From: Lunatibacter salilacus | GTDB lineage: Bacteria > Bacteroidota > Bacteroidia > Cytophagales > Cyclobacteriaceae | DNA length: 64,000 bases | Reading direction: 5' to 3' | Assembly (NCBI RefSeq): GCF_009797935.1 | Contig: NZ_VOLC01000006.1 | Span: 62,001 to 126,000, forward strand | In this document: positions 34,150 to 44,364 of the stretch, piece by piece | Numbering within the stretch: the first letter of the stretch is position 1 | How the letters are laid out: each line of letters starts with the position of its first letter | The notes under the pieces: generated by a model | What the model was told of the DNA's origin: nothing | The model's input: only the letters and a program-made list of their open reading frames with translations | The model's database searches: none | Translations under genes and position numbers: made by a program

Positions 34150-36318
34150 ATGAAAACCAAATTATTCCTCTTGGCATTGTTGTTTCTTCCATCTTTGCTT
34201 TTTGCCCAGAGCGAACAGCAAAGATGGAAAAAGCATGCCCGTCAAACTGAAATCATCCGGGACCAATGGGGCGTTCCCCATGTTTTTGGGCAGACAGATT
34301 CCGACGCCGTTTTTGGAATGATCTATTCCCAATGCGAGGATGACTTCAACCGAGTAGAAATGAACTACATCACCGCTATGGGACGAATGGCTGAAATAAT
34401 GGGGAAAGAGCAGATCTATACGGATTTGCGCATGAAAATGTATATTGATCCGGATGTTTTACAGGAGGAATTTGAGGGTAGTTCGGATTGGCTTAAGGAA
34501 TTAATGACGGCATGGGCCGACGGAATTAATTATTTCCTGGCAAAAAATCCCAAAATAAAGCCAAAACTGCTGACCAAATTTGAACCATGGATGGCCCTTG
34601 CCTTTAGTGAGGGAAGTATCGGGGGAGATATAGAGTCTATCTCATCTGTTGGATTACGGGCCTTTTATTCCAACAACTTTCAAAGTTTCATACCTTTAGA
34701 AGAGTGGGATTTGGAGGAAAACCCCAGCGGGTCAAACGGCTTTGCCATCGCCCCCGAACTCACTGTGAATGGAAACGCACTGCTGTTAATTAATCCGCAC
34801 ACCTCATTTTATTTCCGGCCGGAGGTACATATGGTTAGTCAGGAGGGTTTGAATGCATATGGAGCGGTTACTTGGGGCCAGTTTTTTATTTATCAGGGAT
34901 TCAATGAGTTCAATGGCTGGATGCATACCTCCACCAGGGCGGACGTGATCGATCATTATGCCCTTACGGTAGAGCAAATTGACGGTACTTACCACTACAA
35001 ATACGGCAATGAATGGCGACCCTTTATCACAAAGGAAATACCCATGAGATACAAAGATGGTGATGGAATTGGGGAAGAGGTCATTACCGCCTTTTATAGC
35101 CACCATGGGCCGGTCATTAGGTCAGAAGGAGATAGATGGATTTCTGTTCGCTTGATGGTTGAGCGCGAAAAGGCTTTAAGCCAATCCTACCTGCGTACCA
35201 AAACCAGCAGCCATCAGGAGTTCCGTGACATCATGGAACTTAAAACCAACTCCTCCAACAATACCGTATATGCGGACAAAGATGGAACCATCGCCTATTA
35301 CCACGGCAACTTTATGCCCATAAGGGATGAATCATTCGATTGGTCAGGGGTGGTAAACGGTGGTGACCCTGCAACAGATTGGAAAGGACTGCACGATTTG
35401 GATGAGTTGGTACACGTGATAAATCCCAAGAACGGGTGGGTGCAAAACTGCAACGCAACCCCATTTACCTCTGCAGGTGAGTACAGTCCAGTGCGGGGGA
35501 ATTATCCTGCATATATGGCACCGGATGCGGAAAGTGCCCGGGGGCTGAATGCCGTTCGGGTTTTACGAAACAAAAGAGGTTTTACTTTAAATAATCTGAT
35601 AGATACGGCATATGATCCGTACATGATAGCATTCGAACAGCTACTTCCAAAGCTGAAAATTGCCTACGAAAGGATTTCCCAAAACCACCCTCTCAAAAGC
35701 CAATTACAAAAACCTGTTGAAACGCTGTTGAATTGGGACCTAAATTTCGGATTAAAATCAATAGGGATGTCGCTGGCACATTTTTGGGGACAGGCTTTGA
35801 TAAGCAATGCGCGGGGGATTGAAAGACCTGCAGAGGTATACCTTTTTGATTTCTTAGCAGATTTTACTTCAGACCAGATGAAGCTGGAGGCATTGGCCAC
35901 TGCTGTACAAAAACTGGAGGAAGATTTTGGCTCTTGGGAAACCCCTTGGGGAGAAATAAACCGATTTCAGCGAATCACCGGCGATATTGTTCAGCCTTTT
36001 GATGACAACAAACCCAGTATTCCCGTTCCTTTCGCTCCTGCTACTTGGGGTTCGCTGGCCTCCTATGTAGGCAGAAGTCCGGTTGAAACAAAAAAAATAT
36101 ACGGAACTGTCGGCAACAGCTTTGTGGCGGTGGTTGAGTTTGGCGAAAAAGTAAGAGCCAAGAGTAGCTTGGCCGGAGGTCAAAGTGGTGACCCGGCATC
36201 TCCACATTTTTATGACCAAGCGCAGCCCTACGCCAATGCAGAGTTTAAAGAAGTGAATTTCTACCGGGAAGACATTCTTAAATTTGCCTTGAAGACCTAT
36301 AAGCCAGGAATGAAATAA
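34150..36318 (+). CDS. Penicillin acylase family protein, secreted (N-terminal nucleophile amidohydrolase)
   Basis: The 722-residue precursor has a signal peptide (MKTKLFLLALLFLPSLLFAQ), then an alpha-chain region starting EIIRDQWGVPHVFGQTDSDA, which is typical of the family. The autocatalytic Gly-Ser junction is GSNG at 194-197, making Ser195 the likely nucleophile of the beta chain. The Asn in NCNATPF fits the oxyanion site. Family members cut amide bonds in beta-lactams, acyl-homoserine lactones or N-acyl amino acids. It forms a pair with the CocE/NonD gene and ends at a bidirectional terminator. Confidence 0.9.
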   Translation: MKTKLFLLALLFLPSLLFAQSEQQRWKKHARQTEIIRDQWGVPHVFGQTDSDAVFGMIYSQCEDDFNRVEMNYITAMGRMAEIMGKEQIYTDLRMKMYIDPDVLQEEFEGSSDWLKELMTAWADGINYFLAKNPKIKPKLLTKFEPWMALAFSEGSIGGDIESISSVGLRAFYSNNFQSFIPLEEWDLEENPSGSNGFAIAPELTVNGNALLLINPHTSFYFRPEVHMVSQEGLNAYGAVTWGQFFIYQGFNEFNGWMHTSTRADVIDHYALTVEQIDGTYHYKYGNEWRPFITKEIPMRYKDGDGIGEEVITAFYSHHGPVIRSEGDRWISVRLMVEREKALSQSYLRTKTSSHQEFRDIMELKTNSSNNTVYADKDGTIAYYHGNFMPIRDESFDWSGVVNGGDPATDWKGLHDLDELVHVINPKNGWVQNCNATPFTSAGEYSPVRGNYPAYMAPDAESARGLNAVRVLRNKRGFTLNNLIDTAYDPYMIAFEQLLPKLKIAYERISQNHPLKSQLQKPVETLLNWDLNFGLKSIGMSLAHFWGQALISNARGIERPAEVYLFDFLADFTSDQMKLEALATAVQKLEEDFGSWETPWGEINRFQRITGDIVQPFDDNKPSIPVPFAPATWGSLASYVGRSPVETKKIYGTVGNSFVAVVEFGEKVRAKSSLAGGQSGDPASPHFYDQAQPYANAEFKEVNFYREDILKFALKTYKPGMK

Positions 36319-36370
36319 TATATCGTCCTTAAAAATACCTCGCAACCAAGTCGCAAAATGCCCAAATAAA

Positions 36371-36404
36371 AAAGCCACGAAGGAAAGTATTTCTTCGTGG
36401 CTTT
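36371..36404. terminator. Bidirectional terminator between acylase and susD genes
   Basis: AAAGCCACGAAG-GAAAGTATTT-CTTCGTGGCTTT has 12-bp perfect arms with A- and T-runs on both sides. It lies between two convergent genes and can stop both. Confidence 0.85.
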
Positions 36405-36423
36405 AATGATGTTATCCTTTATT

Positions 36424-37752
36424 TTAATATCCAGGATTTTGGGGTGCTAGGTTGGGGTTTCTCAAAATTTCTCCCGCAGGAACCGGCAAAATAGACTTGT
36501 TTGGATCAGTAATTCCCATGACGGAGGCTAATCGATCTGTTCTCACCAAATCAAACCATTCGTGGCCTTCATAGCTTAGCTCAAGCCGTCTTTCCTTGTA
36601 GAGAGCGGTTCTAAAGTCGTGTATGGTAGCGGGCATTATGGGGGCTAAACCTGCACGACTCCTAATCTCATTAAGCAACTCCACTGCTCCAGCGTTGGGA
36701 TATTCCAACTCAGCCATAGCTTCTGCCTTGCTTAAGAGTACTTCCGCAAGCCTGAAAAGAATGACGTTGTCGTCCCTTGTGTTCCCTCTAAAGTATTTCT
36801 TCATATAATACCTGCCGCTGGCCTCACCGAAAGTCGCTTCCTTTCTAGTATCGCCTTCTTCATAAGTATTGAGGATATCAGGGTTTACCTCTATCACCCA
36901 ATTTCCCCCCAAAGTGCCAGGAAGGAAATTCGTGGCTATTGCGTTTTGCAATTGGGGGTCATAATTGATCTCCATAATGGATTCCTCGGAATTTTTATTT
37001 TCATACAAAGACACATACGGAATCGTCAATTCGCTTCCCTTAGTGGCTATTACCCTGTCTGCATCACTGACTACTTGGGCATATTCTTTTCTGAACAGGT
37101 AAATGCGTGTTCCCAATGCAAAAGCGGCATCCCTTGTAGCTCTTGCCTTTGTAGCCAGATTCGAACCAAAAGCGGTTGGCAAGTTGTTTTTGGCGAAATC
37201 CAAGTCAGCAAAAATCTGTGTATATACCTCGGCAACCGAGTTTCTGGAAACCTGCAACGAAGGGATATCCGGACTTGTAGTAGGCGTGGTGATCAATGGC
37301 ACTTGCCCAAAATATCTGACCAAACTAAAATAGGTAAACGCCCTTAAAAACCTCGCCTCAGCGACCACCTCATTGCGTTTTTGCTCAGCCAACCCCGGGA
37401 TCTGAGGAACTCGTTCAATTACGACATTGGCTCGATTAAGCAAAAGAAAGTGCTGATTCCATAAGGTTTCATACCATGGGTTATCGTCCAGAAAGAGTAA
37501 ATTATTCATTTGCTCAAACTGCCTATTGAGTGCAGTTCCCAATGTGTTTTTTGTGGGAAGTTCGGGAAATACAACATAGTTCAAACCCAAGTCAGCCAAT
37601 TGGCGGTAAACACCGATGATGGCAGCGTCCGCATCTGAGGGGCGAACAAACAGTTGTTCGTTGGAAACGGAATCCAATGGTTCCTGATTGATTACATCAC
37701 ATGAGTTCAAAAAGAGAACCATGCAACCAATATATATGAGTTTCTTTTTCAT
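36424..37752 (-). CDS. RagB/SusD-family nutrient-binding outer-membrane lipoprotein
   Basis: SusD proteins bind glycans or peptides at the cell surface and lid the SusC pore. From ATG 37752 (442 residues) the lipoprotein signal is MKKKLIYIGCMVLFLNSCDV. The ATG further upstream lies within susC and gives no signal peptide. The family's TPR-helical pattern is visible (VVAEARFLRAFTYFSLVRYF), and the C-terminus has RRLELSYEGHEWFDLVRTDR. Only 10 bp separate it from susC. At 442 residues it is slightly short for the family. No degradative enzyme is encoded in the same operon. Confidence 0.92.
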   Translation of the reverse strand: MKKKLIYIGCMVLFLNSCDVINQEPLDSVSNEQLFVRPSDADAAIIGVYRQLADLGLNYVVFPELPTKNTLGTALNRQFEQMNNLLFLDDNPWYETLWNQHFLLLNRANVVIERVPQIPGLAEQKRNEVVAEARFLRAFTYFSLVRYFGQVPLITTPTTSPDIPSLQVSRNSVAEVYTQIFADLDFAKNNLPTAFGSNLATKARATRDAAFALGTRIYLFRKEYAQVVSDADRVIATKGSELTIPYVSLYENKNSEESIMEINYDPQLQNAIATNFLPGTLGGNWVIEVNPDILNTYEEGDTRKEATFGEASGRYYMKKYFRGNTRDDNVILFRLAEVLLSKAEAMAELEYPNAGAVELLNEIRSRAGLAPIMPATIHDFRTALYKERRLELSYEGHEWFDLVRTDRLASVMGITDPNKSILPVPAGEILRNPNLAPQNPGY

Positions 37753-37762
37753 TGCTTTTCGT

Positions 37763-40700
37763 TTAGAAGGTAAGGTTAAGTCCCATGGTGTATGATCTGG
37801 CCTGTGGATAGGAACTAAGATCAAATCCCAGTCTAGAATCGTCTTCGTAGGCGTTGACTTCTGGGTCATAGCCTCTGTATTGGGTGAAGGTAATTAGGTT
37901 TTGACCTGCAAAATAAATCCGAAGATTCTGAACTCCCAATCTATTCAACGCATCTCCCTGAAGGTTGTATCCTAGGGAGATATTTTTAAGCCTTAGGAAT
38001 GACCCGTCCTGAAGGGTCCTGTCCGAAACAGAACCATTTCTGTAGGGGTCTCCCCAAGCTGCCCGGTGCAGGGTCGCTACGTCGCCGGGCTGTCTCCATC
38101 TTTCCCTTGCCAAGGTTGAGGAATTAAACCACGTATGTAATCTTCCGTAGGAATACTCCGCCTGATTGAATATTTCGTTTCCATATACAAAATGGAAAAA
38201 GATGGACGCATCAAAATTCTTATAAAAGAAGGAGTTGGTCAGACCGCCGATAAACTTTGGCTGGGCACTACCAATAATCTGAACGTCTTCAGTGGTGGAA
38301 GCAAAAGGAATGTTGTCATCACCATTTAGGTCATCAAAAATATAATCACCAGTCTCGGTGTTGACTCCCAAAATTTTCCAACCGTAAAAGGTTCCTAGCG
38401 GATAGCCTTCTTTAACAATACTTGCATACCCGTTGAAGCCCAGAGGCCGGGGACCTCCCGGAAGGTTCGTCACTCTATTTCTGTTGAAAGCAATATTAAA
38501 GTCAGTCGTCCATCTAAATCCTTCCCTGTCAAAATTGACCGTATTCAACAAGATTTCGATTCCTCGGTTTTCCACATTGCCGACATTTTGAAGGGAGCTG
38601 ACAAACCCCGAAGTTCTAGGTAACAACACTTCCAACAACAAACCGGAGGTTTGTTTTAGGTATGCATCAACAGTTAGATTTACCCTACTTTGAAGAAAAT
38701 TGAAATCCAATCCGATGTTGGTCTGTTCAGTGGTTTCCCAGCTCAGGTCAGGATTGGCCAGTTGCGTGGGAGCCAATCCACTTAAGCCTATATAATTAAA
38801 GCCGCCGGCAGATAAGCCCCTGGAAGTGAAATTTCCAATTTCCTGATTACCTGTCCTACCCCAACTGGCTCTGAGCTTGAGGTCCTCCAGCCAGGATGCT
38901 TCCTGTAGAAATTCCTCTTGGCCTATCCGGTAAGAGGCGGAAACGGAAGGAAAGGTACCATACTTATTGTTTTCACTAAATCTCGATGATCCATCTACCC
39001 GATAACTTGCCGCAATATTGAATTTGTCCCCATATCCGTAGTTGATCCTACTAAAGTAGGAGACCAAGCCCCAGCTGCTGCCGGTCGAAGTAGAATTTTT
39101 AATTGAAGCAGAACCCAAAGTGGGGATGGATTCCAGAGCGAAATTTGAGGCTGACGCAACTGTCCTGCTAAACACAGACTCTTGATTCGAATAACCCAAT
39201 AAGGCACTGATCCTGTGATCTGGAGTAATTTCTCGGACAAAGTTCAGAGTATTCTCATTGATCCATCCGATATCCTGAGTAAAGCTGTTCGTGCCTGTCC
39301 CGTTGGTGGTTCTGCCGACTACAGTCAGATTATTTGGTGGCACGAAATAGACCTCTTCCAAACTTAAATAATCAATTCCCAATGTACTCCGGAAAGTAAG
39401 TCCATCAATAATTTCATAATCCACGTAGGTATTTCCTATGACCCGGTTGTTGAATGCCTCATTGGTAATTTGGTCGGCGATCAACAGGGGGTTGTCAATG
39501 TTACTGATATAGGGATCATTCGGATTTAAGGACCCGTCTGCCAATCTCGCCGGTACGGCGGGTGATTTCACTATTGCCACTGCTACGATTCCCTGTCTGT
39601 CACTGGTGCTTACCCTGTCTGTCTTGGAGCGGTTAAGGCTTAGGCTTACCCCGGCTTTCAACTTATCATTGACATGCTGGTCAAAATTAAACCTGAAATT
39701 CCCTCTTTTAAAACCACTTCCAATCACGACCCCTTGTTGATCCAAATAGCTTCCAGACAGGAAATACTGAGAACGCTGCGTTCCTCCTGACAGGGACAAT
39801 TCATGATTTTGAATGGGTGAGGACCTGAAAATCTCATCCTGCCAGTCAGTCGTTGTCAGTGACGAAGGGTCTGCGATAGGCTCCGGTCTGCCAACGTTTC
39901 GGTTGGCCTCATTTATCAATTCACCCCATTCAGGCCCACCCAAAAGGGGTATCCTTTTCGCTACTTCTTGAAATCCGTAATAGGTGTTAAAATTGATCCG
40001 GGTTGTTTCCGCACTTCCCCTCTTGGTTGTGATGATGATCACGCCGTTTGACGCCCTTGAACCATAGATCGCAGCTGCCGAGGCATCCTTTAGTACTTCT
40101 ATAGATGCGATATCGTTTGGACTAATATTTGCCAATGGGTTTTGCTGGACAGATCCGGCCGCAGCACCTGCATAATTTCCTGTATTGATTGGAATTCCAT
40201 CCACCACATATAGGGGATCATTACCCCCTGTAATGGAACTTGAACCCCGGATCCTCACGGTGGATCTACCTCCCGGAGTACCGGTATTCTGGGTGACATT
40301 GACCCCACTTACCCGTCCTTGGAGTAATTGTTCCGGACCGGTAATGGGCAGATCAGCCAACTTCTTGTCCCCTACCGACAGCGAACTTATCGCACTGGTA
40401 ATATCTTTTTTACTTTGAGTACCATAACCGACCACAACTACCTCTTCCAGGCTTTTACTGTCCAAAGTTAAGGCAACGTTAATGACGGTTTGGTTTCCCA
40501 CCACCACTTCTTGTACGTTGTATCCAATAAAGGAAAACTGAAGCGTTTCCCCAGGATTGACGGAAATACTGAATTTACCATCAATATCTGTGGAAGTGCC
40601 CCTTCCCGTATTTTTCACAACGACACTAGCCCCTGGAAGAGATTCATTGGAGGTGGCATCGGTAACTGTCCCGGTTACCGTCACTTCCTGAGCTTTTTCA

Positions 40701-41080
40701 ATTGTCGGTTGAAGACTTGAAATTGGTTCCCCATTTTTAACGGTAATGGTGGAATCAATTTGCTTGAATCGAAGCGTTGTAAGTTTGGTGATATCCATCA
40801 GCATTGACTCCAGATCTGATTCCAACGATCCCAGTTCCACCATTTGCTGAAGATCAATTTTACTTTCGTAGGCAAACGTAAAGGTTGTTTGTCTTTCAAT
40901 ATTTCGGAAAATCCCCCGAAGGTTGTCCGATTCCTTTACCAGGGAAACCCTAGCGTCTTTCATGTTTTGGGCCTCTGCGTCCAAGGCCCAAACCACTCCC
41001 GAACCCAAATAAAAGAGGGCTCCTATAACGAGCATTTGCATGGTAATCCTCACAATAAGGACAGGTAATTTTTTTTTCAT
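37763..41080 (-). CDS. SusC/RagA-family TonB-dependent outer-membrane transporter with STN domain
   Basis: The 1105-residue transporter imports the ligand captured by SusD with TonB energy. After the signal sequence comes an STN domain (about 45-120, NLRGIFRNIERQTTFTFAYE), which contacts the FecR anti-sigma, then a carboxypeptidase-regulatory-like beta-sandwich (VTVTGTVTDATSNESLPGAS). A TonB-box-type VVVGYGTQSKKDITSAIS follows, then the plug (LLQGRVSGVNVTQ, VVDGIPINTGN) and a 22-strand barrel ending in an aromatic residue (LNLTF). The STN domain and the upstream sigma/FecR genes show ligand-sensing cell-surface signalling. Confidence 0.95.
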   Translation of the reverse strand: MKKKLPVLIVRITMQMLVIGALFYLGSGVVWALDAEAQNMKDARVSLVKESDNLRGIFRNIERQTTFTFAYESKIDLQQMVELGSLESDLESMLMDITKLTTLRFKQIDSTITVKNGEPISSLQPTIEKAQEVTVTGTVTDATSNESLPGASVVVKNTGRGTSTDIDGKFSISVNPGETLQFSFIGYNVQEVVVGNQTVINVALTLDSKSLEEVVVVGYGTQSKKDITSAISSLSVGDKKLADLPITGPEQLLQGRVSGVNVTQNTGTPGGRSTVRIRGSSSITGGNDPLYVVDGIPINTGNYAGAAAGSVQQNPLANISPNDIASIEVLKDASAAAIYGSRASNGVIIITTKRGSAETTRINFNTYYGFQEVAKRIPLLGGPEWGELINEANRNVGRPEPIADPSSLTTTDWQDEIFRSSPIQNHELSLSGGTQRSQYFLSGSYLDQQGVVIGSGFKRGNFRFNFDQHVNDKLKAGVSLSLNRSKTDRVSTSDRQGIVAVAIVKSPAVPARLADGSLNPNDPYISNIDNPLLIADQITNEAFNNRVIGNTYVDYEIIDGLTFRSTLGIDYLSLEEVYFVPPNNLTVVGRTTNGTGTNSFTQDIGWINENTLNFVREITPDHRISALLGYSNQESVFSRTVASASNFALESIPTLGSASIKNSTSTGSSWGLVSYFSRINYGYGDKFNIAASYRVDGSSRFSENNKYGTFPSVSASYRIGQEEFLQEASWLEDLKLRASWGRTGNQEIGNFTSRGLSAGGFNYIGLSGLAPTQLANPDLSWETTEQTNIGLDFNFLQSRVNLTVDAYLKQTSGLLLEVLLPRTSGFVSSLQNVGNVENRGIEILLNTVNFDREGFRWTTDFNIAFNRNRVTNLPGGPRPLGFNGYASIVKEGYPLGTFYGWKILGVNTETGDYIFDDLNGDDNIPFASTTEDVQIIGSAQPKFIGGLTNSFFYKNFDASIFFHFVYGNEIFNQAEYSYGRLHTWFNSSTLARERWRQPGDVATLHRAAWGDPYRNGSVSDRTLQDGSFLRLKNISLGYNLQGDALNRLGVQNLRIYFAGQNLITFTQYRGYDPEVNAYEDDSRLGFDLSSYPQARSYTMGLNLTF

Positions 41081-41162
41081 AATTTTGATCGATTAGTTAG
41101 TGATAATTCTTTATGGATTCATCTGATCAGTGAGAGTGGCGCTACTGGCATAGCGTCACTTT

Positions 41163-42122
41163 TTAGCAGTTTCCATTTTTTACTGTAAGCTGTTTTCCAT
41201 TTAATTCATAGGTTATTCCTGTTGCATATTTGATTGATTCCAAAATGTCTACTAATTTCATTCTGGGGTAAGTACCAGTGACAATACAGTTTTTATTTAT
41301 AGCCTCGATTTCCAATGATTCCAAATCATACCACTCACTCAACTCATTCAGCACTTCACGGAGTGGTTTCCGATCGAAAATAATGGTCCCTTCTACCCAG
41401 GCAAAAACCAGTTGCGGATCAATCTTGGTGATAGTCCCGAATGTGGCCTCGGTACTGACAACCATCTGATCGTTTCTCTCCAGAGTTTGCCCATAGGTAT
41501 TGCCTCCAGCTTGCGTTACGTTCACTTTGCCCTCCTTTACGGCTATCACTTGAGGCTTGTCCTTGAAAGCTTGGACCGAAAAAGCTGTTCCCAATACCCT
41601 CGTTTCAATATCCTGAGTATGTACAATAAATGGATGTAAGCTATCTTTGGCTACTTCAAAATAAGCTTCCCCTTCTAATCGAACAATCCGGTTTATGGAG
41701 AATTTTTTATGTATTTCAATGGTGCTGTGACTATTCAAATAAATTATTGACCCATCAACCAACGTTACCGAACGGCGAATACCTCTACCGTTCTGAACCG
41801 TTTCAAACATATTTTCTGCTTCAACTTGACTCACAATATTTTCAGTCAGTTCATTGTTTTGATAATAAAACACCAGAAAAAACACCAAACATGCAGCGGC
41901 CATTCCTACCCACACCCGAATTGTAGTATTTGTTCTGGCAAGACCCATTTCCTTCTCCAACCTACTGAAATTTTTTGATGGCAAATCAGGTAACCCCTCC
42001 CTTGAAAAGGTTTCCCCATATTGAGCATCATACCATTTATTGAGAAGTAGCCTCTCCTCTTGCGTAAGGGTACCTCTTAGTTCTTTGGCTATAAGGTATT
42101 TTATCTTCTGTGGAATTATCAT
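41163..42122 (-). CDS. FecR-family anti-sigma factor with DUF4974
   Basis: This 319-residue inner-membrane protein relays the SusC signal to the ECF sigma factor. The N-terminal cytoplasmic part binds sigma. The transmembrane helix is WVGMAAACLVFFLVFYY at about 72-88, the FecR domain follows (VTLVDGSIIYLNSHSTIEI, FEVAKDSLHPFIVHT), and a C-terminal DUF4974 (REVLNELSEWYDLESLEIEA) contacts STN. It is 82 bp upstream of susC and 111 bp downstream of the sigma gene. Confidence 0.93.
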   Translation of the reverse strand: MIIPQKIKYLIAKELRGTLTQEERLLLNKWYDAQYGETFSREGLPDLPSKNFSRLEKEMGLARTNTTIRVWVGMAAACLVFFLVFYYQNNELTENIVSQVEAENMFETVQNGRGIRRSVTLVDGSIIYLNSHSTIEIHKKFSINRIVRLEGEAYFEVAKDSLHPFIVHTQDIETRVLGTAFSVQAFKDKPQVIAVKEGKVNVTQAGGNTYGQTLERNDQMVVSTEATFGTITKIDPQLVFAWVEGTIIFDRKPLREVLNELSEWYDLESLEIEAINKNCIVTGTYPRMKLVDILESIKYATGITYELNGKQLTVKNGNC

Positions 42123-42233
42123 AAGTGTCTCTTATATGTATGTGCAAAAAATGACACCTTACTACCTGAATATTTGAAAAAAAATCATAAAAAAATTAGC
42201 TCAAAAGTCAATTAAAACCCAACATATTGTTGA

Positions 42234-42815
42234 TCAGAGATTTAAAATAAGCCAAGCGATCGGGATAAAAGCTGTCATTAGAATAAAATGCTTGAGTTCT
42301 GCTCTTAAATAGACCAAGGATTGATGGATTCTATTATGTACTGTCTGTGGAGCAAGATGAAGCTCGGCAGCGATTTCCTTGGTGGAAAGGTGATTATAAC
42401 GGCTTAATTTAAAAACTACCTTTTGCCGCTCTGGAAGACTATCTACAATTACCTCTATACGATGGTACAATTCCTCAAATTCCAAAATATGGGAACCATT
42501 CACTGTATCACCGTCAAATTCCCCATTAGGGTTCAGTTCGCAGACGGTATATTTATGATCCAAAACACGAAAAACCTTATACTTAACTGCCGTAAACAGG
42601 TAATTTCTAACAGCATGATGAATGTTCAAAACCTTTCTGTTTTTCCAGATATCCAAAAACACATCCTGTACTAAATCCTCCGCTTCCGATACATCATGGA
42701 GCCTTGCATAAGCATGCTTGATCAACACCTCCCAATATTTATCATAAAGCGTCCTAAATGCCTTCATATCATCCAAAGCAATTAATCTTAACAAGTTTTT
42801 ATCGGAATCCTGCAT
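42234..42815 (-). CDS. ECF RNA polymerase sigma factor (sigma-70 family, Bacteroidetes type)
   Basis: The 193-residue protein has region 2 (LYDKYWEVLIKHAYAR and EAEDLVQDVFLDIWKNR) and region 4 (LPERQKVVFKLSRYNHLSTK, then IAAELHLAPQTVHNRIHQSL). The C-terminus ends in a hydrophobic segment (ILMTAFIPIAWLILNL), seen in several Bacteroidota ECF factors. It heads the sigma-FecR-SusC-SusD row and should activate susCD. Confidence 0.93.
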   Translation of the reverse strand: MQDSDKNLLRLIALDDMKAFRTLYDKYWEVLIKHAYARLHDVSEAEDLVQDVFLDIWKNRKVLNIHHAVRNYLFTAVKYKVFRVLDHKYTVCELNPNGEFDGDTVNGSHILEFEELYHRIEVIVDSLPERQKVVFKLSRYNHLSTKEIAAELHLAPQTVHNRIHQSLVYLRAELKHFILMTAFIPIAWLILNL

Positions 42816-43030
42816 TTCGGTAGTTATTAATACGGCAATAAATCTAGGACCTTAATTTTGTCAAACAGTCGAAAATTCAATTAATAAATTATTAATAATT
42901 CAATGGCTTCAAAAGTTAGTAATTTATTGCGCTGATTTTCTATTGTGTCTAAAATATTTTATGAAATACTAACGGATATCCAGCTATTTACTGAAATTAA
43001 AACAAATACAAATTTGATAATTCATATCTA

Positions 43031-44249
43031 ATGACAAACAGTCCGTGGAAGGGATCCTTTTACATCACTAAAAATCATTTTGACCCCGATGACCGTATTG
43101 GGTATCAGCCTGCAAGTCAGTGGGGAAACTATAACGGTGCCATCGTACAACATCTCTCCGAAGTGTGGCATAACCGAAAATCAGAAATACCGGAATTACC
43201 CGCTCCTGCTGAAATTGGCGGCTATGCGTTGGAAACTGACACGGAATTTGGTTCCTTCTTTGCCAACGCCCTAGGGATGCAGGTTGTTGCCAATCTGGGT
43301 GGAGCAAGTGTACCCAAATACGGGTTTAGTTGGACTCCGTTGGGAGTGATCCGATTCAGCAAGGTAGGATGGGATGCCCGATTGCAGGCGGAATACATGA
43401 TTTGGTGGTAGGGAAAGAAGTTGACTTAAAAACACCAAATGGTGAAGGCTTGGATAAATACAGACGGTTACGTGGAGTGACTTCGGACCTGAATGGATGG
43501 AACGCGGCCGCTGGGTGCGGATTGCGGATTTGGCTACTAATTACCAAGCTGTCCCGGAAGTAAAATTTGTGCATCCACTTCTAGTGAAACTCACACTTCA
43601 CTATACCTATGTTATAGGTCGGGGTGGCCCAAACTTTTCCCAGGAATTCACCATCACACCAGATGCGGTAGTAACACGAATGCTTGCCCTCCATAAAACC
43701 GACCACGGCGTCACAGTACCCCTTTTGGAAAATGATGGTAGGGAATTGCTGCTCACATTTTCGGATAAAATAGCTGGAACAGCCTATCAGTATGGTACAG
43801 ATGAACAGTATTTTATTTCATTAAACAATCAGGTGACGATCCATCGGGATGCTCCGTCCATCCAAAGTACCTATGGATGGTTGAAACCGGTCAGGTTTGA
43901 ATCAAAAGAAAAATCGACCGATATTTTGGTAGACCCAAAAAAACAGGGTGAGCCAACCGCAGAGGAAGTCTTGAAATCATTTGAATGGACTCAAGATGGG
44001 TTTAGTTCAATTTTGGGGCAAGTGTCCGGAAGCACCTACTTAGGTTTAACATCTGGCGGTGGTGAAAGTAATAGTATGGATCTTAACGGAGATGGGAACA
44101 AAAATGCTTTTTTTGACAGAAAATGTCAGTTTATTTTTCAACTGCACAAGGGCCAGCCAACTGCAGTGGAGGCTAATCGGGAGATGATCTTAAACCTAAA
44201 CGGAATGGAATATACTTTGGCCCCTTTTGAACCAATTTATCTGGATTGA
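43031..44249 (+). pseudogene. Gene remnant with two frameshifts (secreted-enzyme-like, family not identified)
   Basis: Three reading frames join into one protein-like sequence. The first runs 43031-43411 and is clear up to about FSKVGWDA. The second continues with AGGIHDLVVGKEVDL to GVTSDLNGW near 43495. The third runs from about 43497 (RGRWVRIADLATNYQ) to 44249. Both changes are by -1, as single-base deletions would cause. A stop at 43016 and the abrupt start (WKGSFYITKNHFDPDD) suggest the N-terminal part is also lost. The sequence has a beta-rich, secreted-enzyme look, including FTITPDAVVTRML and VTVPLLENDGREL, but I cannot name the family. Sequencing error is possible, though two equal shifts in about 130 bp favour decay. 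Confidence 0.7.
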
Positions 44250-44364
44250 CAGTTAAAACAATGGGGTTAGAAATATCTCAATTTGAAACAAAGATATAAA
44301 ATCCAAGTTTCCTGTTTTAGATTAAATTCGCACTATAAAAAAATTATTCATTTACTATCAACAC

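Noticed and set aside
37753-37869. Longer N-terminus for the SusD protein
   Set aside because: It would overlap susC and remove the lipoprotein signal peptide; ATG 37752 gives a standard lipoprotein start.
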